A DNA stretch of 22,045 bases, from the NCBI GenBank assembly GCA_040357565.1, contig JBDODJ010000186.1. One strand, 5' to 3'. Positions 1 to 9,052 of this stretch are shown in pieces. The first letter of the stretch is position 1. The number at the start of each line of letters is the position of its first letter. A program made the position numbers and the translations under genes. The notes under the pieces were generated by a model, which had not been told where the DNA came from, ran no database searches, and saw nothing but the letters and a program-made list of their open reading frames with translations. This DNA comes from Cercozoa sp. M6MM (lineage: Eukaryota > Endomyxa: Ascetosporea).

Positions 1-111
1 AGCGGTCGACTGGAGCCGCTCCACTTGTCCTGCTCGTACATGGATGTTTGTATGTGGTAGGAATGTGAGAGTCAACATTCTGCGGTCGGACGAGCGAAAC
101 AGAGAGTGGGA

Positions 112-139
112 GTAAACACTGTTTGGGAAAGGCAAACAC
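112..139 (+). repeat. Left terminal inverted repeat
   Basis: It matches the reverse complement of 3568-3595 at 27 of 28 positions. It includes a short internal repeat, with AAACAC occurring near both its start and its end. Confidence 0.65.
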
Positions 140-704
140 GGTCTGGACCCGGTCCCAGACCGGAATCTTGGTCCTCAGTCAGTCCCCAGTCGGTCCCAGG
201 CAGTGATTAAGCATCCCATCGGCTCTAATTAGGATTGGCTACTGAAAAATTCAAAGGGGCGCGGCGAAAAACCGGCTGTTGTGTGCATGTTCCCAACTCA
301 GACAGGTCCGGGACCAGCCGTGATCGCAGAATTCTGTCAACCGAACCAACTCTAAATCACACCTAGCTCCAACCAATAGTTTCTATAGATATTGGTGTAT
401 GCTTGGCCGGAGCGGCGAGTCGCGAGCTTAACTGTGGGCTGAGAACGAGGAGCAACAAAGTGACCGGCGGGGTTCCTTCGGTCCCAGACCGACCGGAAAC
501 TCGATGAACTCTGCGTCGCTGTTAAGCTGCACTGTGCGCAATACTACGGCACTTATGGATCACGAAACCGCACGCACGCACAGCTGTGTGTCGTAGCGGA
601 ATCAGCAGAAAAGGATTGGTCCGTTTGTCGTGCTTAGAGCTGTGCTTCCTTGCTGCTTTGGTGTGCTCAGCGTTGGTGCTTGACGCTACAGCGATCAATT
701 GCGC

Positions 705-894
705 ATGGGGCGTGGTGGCAAGCGAGCTTCACCAGAGCAGTGCCTTTGTCTGCGCGTGTTGCTGCGCGAATGGCACTACATGGAAGGCGTTTCTCGCACG
801 GAGTGCAAGAAACGCCTCCGTCAACGCAAACTAGTGCATAAGTGGACATGCACGTCGCCCACCTTCTTGGTAATCTATGTTTATGTTCCGCATC

Positions 895-926
<32 letters not shown>

Positions 927-1317
927 TGTTGATTGAAAGCAGAACAGAGGACTTGACCTGGCGAAACCGTTGCACAACGTCAAGCCGAGTGGACGGAAGG
1001 CCTACCAGTTCTGCGATGAGGAGGCCCAGGCACTGGCGATCGCAATTGTGACGCACCGGTATGACATGTCAGAGTGTTGTGGCTCAAGTGCGCATGCTAC
1101 AAATATGCATGTCTGGTATAGCTCTTTAAGAGCCACGGAGCGTGCTCTCAAGTCTGCCGGCTTCGAAAACTTGACTGTGTGGCGGATCCGGGAGTTCCTA
1201 ATCGCGCGTGGCCTGAGCATACATGGTTGCCCACCGCCCACCATTAAGCCTTTTGCATCGTTCGCAACGTCTTCTGTTTTTTCAGATTCTCCATGTTTTT
1301 CGACGACCGTCGTGTAG
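705..1317 (+). CDS. Hypothetical split gene, three-exon model
   Basis: Not recognised. Exon 1 runs from an ATG at 705 to 869 (55 codons) and ends at a GTAATC donor. The intron holds a (CT)n(AT)n microsatellite and ends in AAAGCAG. Exon 2 is 943-1225 and is open in the matching phase. A third piece, 1286-1317, follows a strong acceptor (TCTGTTTTTTCAG), but this 60-base intron is a multiple of three with a weak GTTGCC donor, so read-through is equally possible. The product would be about 155-180 residues. It starts with a basic stretch (MGRGGKRASPEQ) and then is helical and Arg/Lys-rich, with RTECKKRLRQRKLVHKW; it contains a Cys pair (SECCG) and ends with a helical segment (TVWRIREFLIARGL). No signal peptide or membrane span is seen. 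Exon 2 ends in a phase that would also fit the exon at 2494, so it may be the 5' part of the downstream gene. Confidence 0.45.
895..926. repeat. (CT)n-(AT)n compound microsatellite
   Basis: About ten CT units pass directly into AT units. It lies inside the proposed first intron of the 705-1317 gene. Confidence 0.9.
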
Positions 1318-1520
1318 AAAACCCAAACAACCTAAAATACGCCCAAAATTGACACTAAGAGTGTGCTAATACAGTAAAATGTCCCAATATTGCATTTTTA
1401 GTGCTTAAAAGGTAGACCCAAAACTCGCTATTTTGGGGTTGCGGTCGGTTTTTGCTCTGTTTTTGCGGTTTTTGCTGCTCCAGCGAATCGCCCTGAAACT
1501 CTACAGGCTTGCAGGGAGCA

Positions 1521-1715
1521 CGAGTAACCGAACGAAACTTAGGAGTAACCAGGAGTAACCGAAAGCAAGCATGGAGTAACCAAAGAAATACTAAAAATGG
1601 CCAATTTCGGCACGTAGCCAACCGCACACAAACTCCGTGTATGGGGAGTTTCTAAGGTGTACTACGAATAACCAGCGAGAAACCGGGAGTAACCGAGCGG
1701 AACCCTGGAGTAACC
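1521..1715 (+). repeat. Dispersed cluster of GGAGTAACC motifs
   Basis: The 9-mer GGAGTAACC occurs at 1542, 1552, 1573, 1686 and 1707, with a one-mismatch copy (CGAGTAACC) at 1521. Spacing is irregular (10-113 bases), so this is not a simple tandem array. Confidence 0.75.
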
Positions 1716-1821
1716 TGGAGCACAAATATAGCCCGTGCAAAGTCAACAAATTAGTGAAAATTAAATGAAAACTATGTTGACGCTGTGACAGCTGCGCGTA
1801 GTAACGGTGTTAACAAAACTG

Positions 1822-2221
1822 TCGCTGGTCGACCCGAATTTTTGCGGTCGCACTTTTTTTTGATTAAAAAAAAACAAAAATTCGGTAGTGACCTGGGCAG
1901 CCGACGTCGTAACTGGAATAGAGGGCGCCTTCGAAGCAGTCGACGGCCGGTGGCCACGCAAGACAATGACTTGCTCCAAGCGCTCGATGACTCCGCGTCA
2001 CCGTGCCCGCCTTCGAACAAAGCATCCTCAGCGCCACGGCCGTCTGGGCACGCTTGAACGGGTCGAAGGCCACGTAGTGACGAATGGCACCAGAGTTATA
2101 GAACTCGGTGGTCCTGTGTGGCGCGTTGCTGCGGCACGCTGCGTCGGCATGACACCACCATAACCCAGTGAAAAAGTGCGACCGAATTTTTGTTTTTTTT
2201 AAATCAAAAAGCACCAGCGAT
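1822..2221. mobile_element. MITE-like unit with A/T-rich inverted termini
   Basis: The left part (about 1855-1886) and the right part (about 2180-2211) are inverted copies of one A/T-rich sequence ending in CAAAAATTCGGT, with about one mismatch in 31. Both outer edges carry CGCTGGT in inverted orientation. The left arm also contains an internal palindrome (CCGAATTTTTG and CAAAAATTCGG). The roughly 300-base core has open frames on both strands but nothing recognisable. Size and structure suit a non-autonomous DNA transposon; no target duplication was identified. Confidence 0.45.
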
Positions 2222-2332
2222 CCACATTTTTGGATGTTTAGAGCGTGTTTCTCGCGTTAAGTTGCTCGAAGGCACGTAGATTAACATGTCAAATCTGAAA
2301 AAACATACCTTTTCTGGATTCGCGCACGATTC

Positions 2333-2500
2333 GCGGTTCTGCATTTTGGGTAGGTTACCGCTCTCGCCTTGCTTGGTTTCCCGTTTCGCCTTGAATTCGC
2401 GCCCTAATCGCTCGCTGCGCTCGCTGGGGCGCTCACTTCAAGGCGAAACGGGAAACCAAGCTTGGCTCGGCGGTAACCTACTGCAAAATGCAGTAACCGC
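2333..2500. repeat. Large near-perfect foldback (hairpin) repeat
   Basis: Two arms of about 70 bases (2333-2406 and 2426-2500) are reverse complements with only a few mismatches and small gaps. The longest perfect block contains GGTTTCCCGTTTCGCCTTGAA in one arm and its complement in the other. The loop is about 19 bases and is itself rich in CGCTCG. The transcript would form a long double-stranded hairpin. It is either a foldback MITE or an inverted duplication. Confidence 0.85.
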
Positions 2501-3241
2501 TCATTTCGTGACCGCTCATGCAGAAAGGTATATATTTTGTGGGTACTGTTTCCCGTTGTTTTTTATGTGGTGATGTGTTTCGTAAATCCCCTGCGCAGGG
2601 GAATGAAAGCGGCCTTCGACAGAGGTGCCAAACCGCATCACCTCGTCATCTACTCGGACGAATGCCTTTACGCGGACTGTACTGTGAATTAGAGCGTTTG
2701 TTTTGGTTTGTGTGATTATGTATACTCTGTCCTTTTCTCAGATTTATTTAGATCATCTTTTCGACGCCACCAGGGGAGCGCACAATCCAGGGCGTCAACG
2801 ACGCCACCAGAGCCCAAGCGACGAAAAACTGACAATTGCAACGTGTCACTCGCACAGCGCTCGCCGCTCAGGCTCGTGCTGGCACACTGATATTTGATTT
2901 CCTATTCCTCAATTATATGTGATGCTTTTACAGCCGAAAGCATCACAGTCGGCTTCGTTTTCGGTACCTCTGGCCCCTTCGCCGACTCACCGCTCATATG
3001 AGCCGCTGCCAGTCCCTGTTACGCCTGCCACGGTATCACAGGCACTGGTTACTCTGCTATGTCATGTGTCTGTTTCGCGTAGCGACTTGCGTCCTCGCCT
3101 GCATCGGCTGCGGTTCCACCTGCTGCGGTCGCGCCGAGGCGCAGCCAGTCGTCACCGTTCAAGCTGACGCCAGAACTGCTGCGAGTGATGTCGCCAGAGC
3201 AGCTCGACGTGTACCTGAAGCACGCCAACCAGAACGTCTGA
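2494..3241 (+). CDS. Hypothetical protein gene, five-exon model, 5' end uncertain
   Basis: Not recognised by family. The exons proposed are 2494-2527, 2599-2678, 2742-2875, 2934-3032 and 3083-3241. Each is flanked by GT and AG, and reading phase is kept across all four introns (50-72 bases, several with good pyrimidine tracts such as CCTTTTCTCAG). The encoded segment begins VTAHFVTAHAER, then has a compact part containing HHLVIYSDECLYAD. A basic region with a nuclear-localisation-like PEPKRRK follows, then a long low-complexity Pro/Ser/Ala linker. It ends in a predicted helix (TPELLRVMSPEQLDVYLKH) and a TGA at 3239-3241. This layout would suit a nuclear protein with a disordered linker and a short C-terminal binding helix; that is inference. 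The start is not in this segment, and exons at 705-1225 are phase-compatible. The first exon abuts the foldback, so its acceptor is the least certain. Confidence 0.5.
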
Positions 3242-3567
3242 GACGAACGGCACGAACTCGCACGATAAAAAGGCAAACTCGAGCGACAGAGCCTTATTAG
3301 CATACAAGCCACTATACGGCTTGCGATACTGCTTGCTTTCTATTTAATGCTGCTGCTACTGTTTTAATCGCCCAAGCTTTAACTAAAGCACCGGCTCGAC
3401 CCGTACAAACGGCCCTGTTTAGTCAAACTAATCCGGCTCGATCCGTACTAACGGACTTAACTTTCCTGATTCAGGCTCAGTGATCGCGACTTGATCCCAT
3501 GTGCTGGGCGGTCCCCAGCCGGTCTTGACTCGGTCTGGACCGAGTCTGACACCTGGTCCTGGGACCA

Positions 3568-3595
3568 GTGTTTGCCTTTCCCAAACAATGTTTAC
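3568..3595 (-). repeat. Right terminal inverted repeat
   Basis: Inverted partner of 112-139, directly preceded by palindromic GGTCCTGGGACC-type sequence like that inside the left end. Confidence 0.65.
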
Positions 3596-3636
3596 AACAA
3601 AAGAACAAAACCAAATCACCAAAAATAATCCCTAAT

Positions 3637-3854
3637 GATCCCAAAGTGATTCTTGAAAACGATCAAACCGTCTCTAACCGTCTCTAACCGTAGATCGGTT
3701 TCAACAGACCATCTCAAACCGTCATGGTCACTGATCGATCAAAGTGACCACCGCGATCAGGAACCAATCACTGATCAATCAAAGCGATCACCGTGATCTG
3801 GACGCGATCTGGGATCTCTGAGTCAAAACAGAAAGCTAGAACCGATCGATCAGA
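3637..3854. repeat. GATC-dense block with a 40-bp tandem repeat
   Basis: Thirteen GATC sites fall in about 218 bases, where roughly one is expected by chance. Two 40-base units (3729-3768 and 3769-3808) are similar direct repeats, each starting CACTGATC. A shorter CTCTAACCGT repeat precedes them at about 3671-3690. Confidence 0.8.
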
Positions 3855-4330
3855 CTTGCAATTGCAATTTGCAAAAGCAACTGGGATTTGCTAGATTTGC
3901 AAAAAATTGCGGAAGGAGCGCCGGAGTGACAAAACATACAACAAAAATCACACTTTACTTTTCTTTGTGTTGAGAGACCTGTGAACACCGGAGGAATACT
4001 CACGAGATGCCACAGGTATGTCACACGCGCGTTTCGCGCGCCCTTACACTTTTCGCGAACCCGCACCGCCGGTAGTTACCCCAACAACGCCTGTGTGCAA
4101 GTCCCGTCGAGACAGCACGGCGGAACACGCAACAGCAGGGAGCTCAGTTCATCCCTGAGCACAGCGCGAAAAGGCACAACACAAGCTTAGCTTAGCTTAT
4201 CGAAATATACTATCTGTATATTCAATTTTGTATTTTCTGTATCTTATGGTTTGCTGATCATCTCTTACTCTCAGGTTATCACTGGAGGGTCACACCACCG
4301 CACCGAAAGGTCGTGCGGGCCTGTAACAGC

Positions 4331-4400
4331 CAACTGTCCTGCCACTGGCAGGCAGTTGCAGGTCGCCAACGCCAATTAGGTAACACCAGGCCTGGCGACC
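4331..4400. other. Two adjacent strong hairpins; possible structured RNA
   Basis: At 4331-4358, CAACTG and CCTGCCA pair with TGGCAGG and CAGTTG around a one-base centre with a single bulge, giving 13 pairs. Immediately after, GGTCGCCA (4361-4368) pairs with TGGCGACC (4393-4400). No known RNA family was recognised. It may be part of a degenerate non-coding RNA, a SINE, or simply a palindromic repeat. Confidence 0.4.
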
Positions 4401-4769
4401 AACCCCGATCTGGGCCCGCCGCCTCGAAGAGATAAGTGGTGGGGCCCTTTCAGACTAGCAAGGACTCCGCCAACGCCTCTACTCAACTACGGGAACGTTC
4501 TGCGAGTGGACTGTCCGAGTTATAGGATAAACCTCGCCTCTGCTCGCAAATGACATCCCTGTGCCTGACCACCCTGCTTCCTCGTCCGGGCGTTTTGAAG
4601 CTGTAGCCGTTCCACGCACCGCCCTGGGCCAGAGCAATAAAATCCTCCTGATTAGAATTTACAAAGTTGACACACTTAACTGTGCTCTTTTCTCAGTGAA
4701 GCTTAGGTTGTGATAGCAGAACTTTGAGTTCTCGTGCGCGGAATCAATAGAAGAAGGTCTTAATTTACG

Positions 4770-5772
4770 GCAACTGTACCAGAGCCCAGGCCAACTCAAT
4801 CGGATTGAAGTCCGGACTGTACGGTGTGTTCTGAATCCATCGGCCCTGCACATGAATACAGCCGCTTGCACTCAACAACAAGGACGAAAGGGAAAAGTAC
4901 TGGGTAATGATCCTCGAGCCATGCGACGGCGAGTGCCGCGATGCGCTGCCGCACCACCCTACACGATGACTGGGTTCAAGACAACGATAAATATACAATA
5001 CCCGGGAAAAAAACTGTCAGTGTGCCTTACCCTGCGACGTTACGATGCTTTCGTCAGACCAGACGACCCACTCGTGCCAGTTCGGATTGAGTTCCCACAT
5101 GCACTTCATCCACTGAGCAAATGTGCGGCGCAGCTTGCGCGACGCCAAGCTCAACGGAGGGCGTGCCTGAACAAAGGAGTTTGGTGGCATAGAAAAGCTC
5201 AAAAGCACCTACTGCATCAGTGAAGGCGGCAAGGGAACGGCGGGCAGCAAACGCACGAATCGTCATTTCGGACACTTTAATACCGTGCTGCTACACAAAA
5301 ATGGGTAAACGGGTCAAGTAAAGCGACAAAGGTAATGGATACAGAGGAGTGCAGAGTACGATGGAGTTACAAATGGGTGGCACAGGGCAAAAGGGTACAA
5401 GGAATAAAGGGGATGGTGAGAAGGCTTCAAACCGTTTTCAGCGAGGAGCCACGTCGCTGCAGAAACAGTGTCAGCGACCGCTACACTCACCTATGACTGT
5501 GTTGTAAGTAGAGCATACGTAAATAACAAAACCAGAGCGGGTATAAAGCTACCTTTTGCTGTGGCATCCACTTGGCCTCGGCAGGGGGGGGGGGCGACCG
5601 CTCCGCTTTTCGTCGCAGAATTCGGTGGTGTCGCCATCGTTCAACAGTTTGCCAGGCGGGCGGTGGCGGGTAAACTCGCCAACCTGGCGAACTGATCAGC
5701 GGTGCTCGCGTATGGATTTTGTCGTGCCAGCGTCTGAATCACCGCACGAGTGCTAAGCTTCTCGTACATCTA
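4770..5772 (-). pseudogene. Decayed Tc1/mariner-type transposase
   Basis: Reading the minus strand from 5772, one finds in order: a helix-turn-helix-like start; CDEKRSGRPPP near 5600, resembling the RSGRP linker of Tc1/mariner N-termini; HGIKVSEMTIRAFAARR near 5270; RKLRRTFAQWMKCMW followed by WVVWSDES near 5060 (first catalytic Asp region, (F/W)SDE); and TPYSPDFNPIELAW near 4800 (third acidic residue region, SPDxNPIE). Order and spacing match this superfamily. The pieces lie in different frames, with stops between them and an 11-C run inside the linker region. Some gaps could be introns, since acceptor-like TTTTTGTGTAG precedes the HGIKVS part. The central Asp motif (DNAP) is not seen. No flanking inverted repeats were found. 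Confidence 0.65.
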
Positions 5773-5787
5773 AAAAACAAATTCAAA

Positions 5788-6520
5788 TTACGGAACACAG
5801 AAATTGACATCCGCCACAAGGCCACGCGAGAACAAACCCACCTTGTTTGGTGGTGAGACACCACAGGGCCACACCATTGAACACGCCTGGTGCGTTTGTG
5901 GCTCGAATTCAAAAAATTTTGATCGACATGGCAAAGATCCGCACCCAGCCACACCATAAACGCGCCAGGTGTGGGCCATGGATCAAAAAATCATCCACAC
6001 TTGGTGCGTTTTCGGTGTGGATCAACAGATCTGGGCCCGACATGAGAGCAGTGGCGATCGCCCAACTTGCTCGAAACTGATTTCGAACTGAAAATAAAAC
6101 TGATAAAAACTGATTTTCTCGGTGTGTCGGCTTTTACGGAAGAATCTGAGCCGCACCTGGAACTCTAAGCCTCATATGAAGCTCCTGATTTTCTGGGTTG
6201 GATTGGAGGTATTTTCTATGCGACTTTAGTTTTTGTTTTGGTCTTTGCTACCCAACTGCTCGTCCGACCACAGAATCCGCTTCCGGATTCCTTCCAGCGC
6301 TCCAGTGGCGCATGTTAGACGAGTCAACAAGCATGACCGGGTCGGACCGAGGTACTCAAGTGCGAGTGAAGCTGCGGAATGTTTAGCGAGTTTGGAGTCT
6401 GGCTTATCGCCCTGCAAGACTCCCCACGAGTACCGCAAGCCGCGCACGGGAAGATTGCTGTTTAGCTCAACAATGCACTGAAGTAGGGCAAGTTTGCAGA
6501 TGCCCACAAGCGAAACGCTT
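5788..6520 (-). pseudogene. Second, more degraded Tc1/mariner-like remnant
   Basis: The minus strand reads KRILWSDEQ near 6270, which again resembles the (F/W)SDE catalytic motif, preceded by a segment that could be the usual helical stretch. Further on, at about 5790-5895, there is SMVWPCGVSPPNKVGLF, which resembles the VMVWG...S segment that follows it in mariner-type transposases. The reading frame is interrupted between them. It lies upstream, on the same strand, of the remnant at 4770-5772, so it may be a second copy or an inserted older one. Both matches are short, and this could be chance resemblance. Confidence 0.35.
5868..6024. repeat. Three related palindromic units of about 30 bases
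   Basis: Units at about 5868-5905, 5948-5978 and 5993-6024 share a CACACC ... GGTGYG framework around ACGC(G)CC. Each is partly self-complementary, with CACACC facing GGTGTG. They overlap the remnant transposase region. Confidence 0.55.
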
Positions 6521-7862
6521 TTCTAGTGAAATGGTGCCGAACGCTTATTGTGCTTGTGTGTCGTACGAAAGGGATGCAATTCAATCGTCATCTCCGAACT
6601 GATGGTGGCCCGAGTGGTGGTCGGCCAGCACATTCGCGATACGTTGTTTTCGGTGTTCTGCTTGAGTTCGTCCAGGCCACCGCTGGCGAGAGCGCTCCCT
6701 CGGACGTTTGAAGTATTTTGGTGCTTCCACTGTCGATATCACTAACCCTTTCGTTACTTGGTGAGGTCGCAGACGCATATGGGACTGACTAGCTTCAGGT
6801 CACGCAGCACATTGACTCCGACGCCAGCTGACCGCGGTGCTGTTCAAGATGAGTAACCTGTGCCGGGTACCAGCGTTTGATCTGTTTTCCTTTCGCGATG
6901 TTTACTGTTCTCTCTTGTTTGCACAGGCTTGATGCTTGCCCCATGGTGCTATGTCTTCTGGTGCGGGGAAGCTCGAAGTCAAATCAGATCCCAGGGTGAG
7001 CTAAGCTCCCAAAACATATCCCACAGAACAAACTTAGTGCTGGCACAAGGCTGCACACAGCAAGCAAGCACTCTAAACGCACGACTTAGCAAAAGTCGGA
7101 ACTCGCGAAAAACAGCCAGTTGGAAATATACAAGAAATTCCACCTCACTTCGTTTTATTGTGTTCGCTGAAACAACGACTGCGCATGGACAAGGTAACAC
7201 CTGCGCACATATGTGCTGCTTTCTGGCTCTTTTTGCACGCTTGCGCGTTTTCGCACTTTTTTCGCTCCGGGTTTTTTTAGCCGCCCGGACCGTGTGCCCA
7301 CGTGTGCTTGCACTTGTGGGACACGCCACTGATCTGACCTGAATTTTGTTGGTTTTTATGTGATTTTCTCTTTGTTGTGTCCGCGTGTTGCGTTTTCTGT
7401 CCCGCGGTGAGACGGCTGGTTTTCATTCTTGTGTGCACTTGCACCACCGGCCACGCACTGGCAGCGCCAGCAGCCCCACAAAAGCGTGTTTTGGGCTTAC
7501 ATGGTGTGCGCGCCCAGCTGGGCTGTTTATTTTGGCAAAAGGTCGCCTGGCAGGCGCAGATCAACAACACGCGCGCGCCCGGCCGGCCTGGTCTTTTTTG
7601 GCAAAGATGCACTGGCAAGCGCCAGCTTTCTTCTGTTTCGCTTTCACTTGGCATTGAGCATTAATGAGCAAGCGCCTGACACTCATTCACCGCATGAGAA
7701 CAGATGACGAGTATCGAGACCCGTAGCCGCGCAGCAGCGCGCGGACAGCTGACGATACAACGCAAAGCAATATGAAATGGGCCGCAAAGGCCTCGCTGGT
7801 ACTCCTCCTCACTCAACCACCAAGCACACCCCGCTGGCGCATAGAGTAACACTCACTTGAGC
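6521..7862. other. Stretch without a recognisable gene
   Basis: Several open frames of 60-137 codons exist here on both strands, but none shows a family motif or consistent splice structure. Minor features are a GAGCTAAGCTC palindrome near 6998 and three related CTGGCA...GCGC(C)AG motifs at about 7456, 7546 and 7609. It is probably old transposon-derived or intergenic DNA. Confidence 0.4.
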
Positions 7863-8256
7863 ATGCTGGCAGAAAAGATAATCAAGCGAGCCTCCGAGCA
7901 AGCAGCCATCGACAAGGGCGTGCTCGCGCCGCTACTGCAGCACCTCGATCCAAGGTCGAAGCCAAGTTGGCAGGCAGTCAGCGAGCTGGCCGAGCTGTGG
8001 GGGCGGCAAGAGCTTGAGGCTTGTAATAGCAGCCCAAGTTCGTCTGCGGCATAGAGAGCCTCATCGCTCTGCCGGTTGCGACTTCGACGATCCCATCAAA
8101 TTCGAGGCAATGATGTCGGACGCGATCGACGCACTCGCGGCCGGCGAAGTGATGGACGCTATCACCTCCAAGCAGAAACTACAGCCGACTAGGGCCGATC
8201 ATTGCATCCATCAAGGGCCGATCACTCGGACATATATACAGGGAATGTTACTTTAG
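7863..8256 (+). pseudogene. Unrecognised coding fragment
   Basis: An ATG at 7863 opens a 63-codon frame with natural-looking helical composition (AEKIIKRASEQAAIDKGV, then LLQHLDPRSKPSWQAVSELA) and ends in a Ser-rich tail at 8054. A second frame continues protein-like to 8256 (DFDDPIKFEAMMSDAIDALA, then GEVMDAITSKQKLQ). The change of frame suggests either a very short intron (GTAATA...GCATAG, about 33 bases) or decay. No family is recognised. It converges on the protease gene on the other strand. Confidence 0.35.
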
Positions 8257-8352
8257 TCGAGAAATTACAGAAATCTACTCGACTTCTATTTCTACGTCCA
8301 GTATTGCCAGAAAACCGACAAGCACTAGTCGCCTAACCTCTTCGGTTAACGC

Positions 8353-8963
8353 TTAAATTCTGCTGTCAATTCGGGGCACGACATAACTCCTACAACTTCT
8401 TAAACGCAGCACTTGGTACCAAAGCCCAGGCAGTGATAAACAAAGCTTCAAGGGCACACAATTCCAATTCCTAGCAAGTTGAGACAGTTCAGGGTCCTGC
8501 ACGAACTCGGCGTCGGACGAGTCGGCGACATCCGAGGCATCCACGTCGCCCTCGTCATCAATGTCGGAGTCAGAGCAAGTATCGTGCTCTGAAGCTTCGT
8601 CGCCGCTTGTTTTTTTTTGCGATGCTTGATGTCTTTTCCAGCAAGCCTGTCACGGATCACGAGGTCCCTGACGACGTGTCCAAAGAAGTCAGCGACCTGC
8701 GCTACGTTGCAGGCGTCGAATTCGTGTCCATTCAAGAACGACCGCAGAGCACTAGCTAGGTCCAACTCCGGAGCGCGGTGCCCCAGACCAGTTAAGGCCC
8801 ATGCCGCCTGCACTGGCGTAAGACCTGGATACTTGCTCTCAGCGCCCCGCTGGTGGGTGTTGACAAAGTCGCACGCCTCGACCGTGGCCTGAAAACGGTA
8901 TTTGTCCGTGTGCGTGTGTGTGCGTGTGCGTGCGTGTGTGTGTGTGTGTGTGCGTGTGTGTGC

Positions 8964-9052
<89 letters not shown>

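Larger units (their letters stand above)
1318..2493. other. Stretch without a supported gene
   Basis: No coding exon is supported here. Open frames at 1785-2214 on both strands have no family resemblance and lie within an inverted-repeat unit. The stretch holds the GGAGTAACC repeats, a MITE-like element and most of the foldback. It could be one long intron if the exons on either side belong to one gene. Confidence 0.4.
112..3595. mobile_element. Candidate 3.5 kb DNA element bounded by 28-bp inverted repeats
   Basis: The 28 bases at 112-139 recur in inverted orientation at 3568-3595 with one mismatch; the shared core reads GTTTGGGAAAGGCAAACAC. Just inside both ends lie several copies of a palindromic motif of the type GGTCCCAGACC or GGTCTGGACC (about 140-210, 305-315 and 478-490 at the left; 3525-3567 at the right), which look like subterminal transposase-binding repeats. 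Between the ends are spliced plus-strand coding exons (705-1317 and 2494-3241) and two inserted inverted-repeat units. I could not identify a target-site duplication and recognise no transposase family, so the class is open; subterminal repeats of this kind are known in hAT-like and CACTA-like elements. The alternative is two independent short inverted copies of a repeat flanking host DNA. Confidence 0.45.
3242..4660. other. Stretch without a supported gene
   Basis: Past the right inverted repeat of the candidate element I see no convincing exon. The stretch contains a GATC-dense repeat block (3637-3854), a triple AGCTT at about 4183-4198 and two adjacent strong hairpins (4331-4400). An AATAAA lies at about 4636, but no transcript can be assigned to it. 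Confidence 0.5.

Noticed and set aside
586-849. Overlapping small frames on both strands ahead of the 705 start
   Set aside because: They overlap the better supported exon at 705-869 in other frames and have no splice or family support.
1785-2214. Open frames of 70-116 codons on both strands
   Set aside because: They lie between the inverted termini of a MITE-like unit, no family was recognised, and both strands are equally open.
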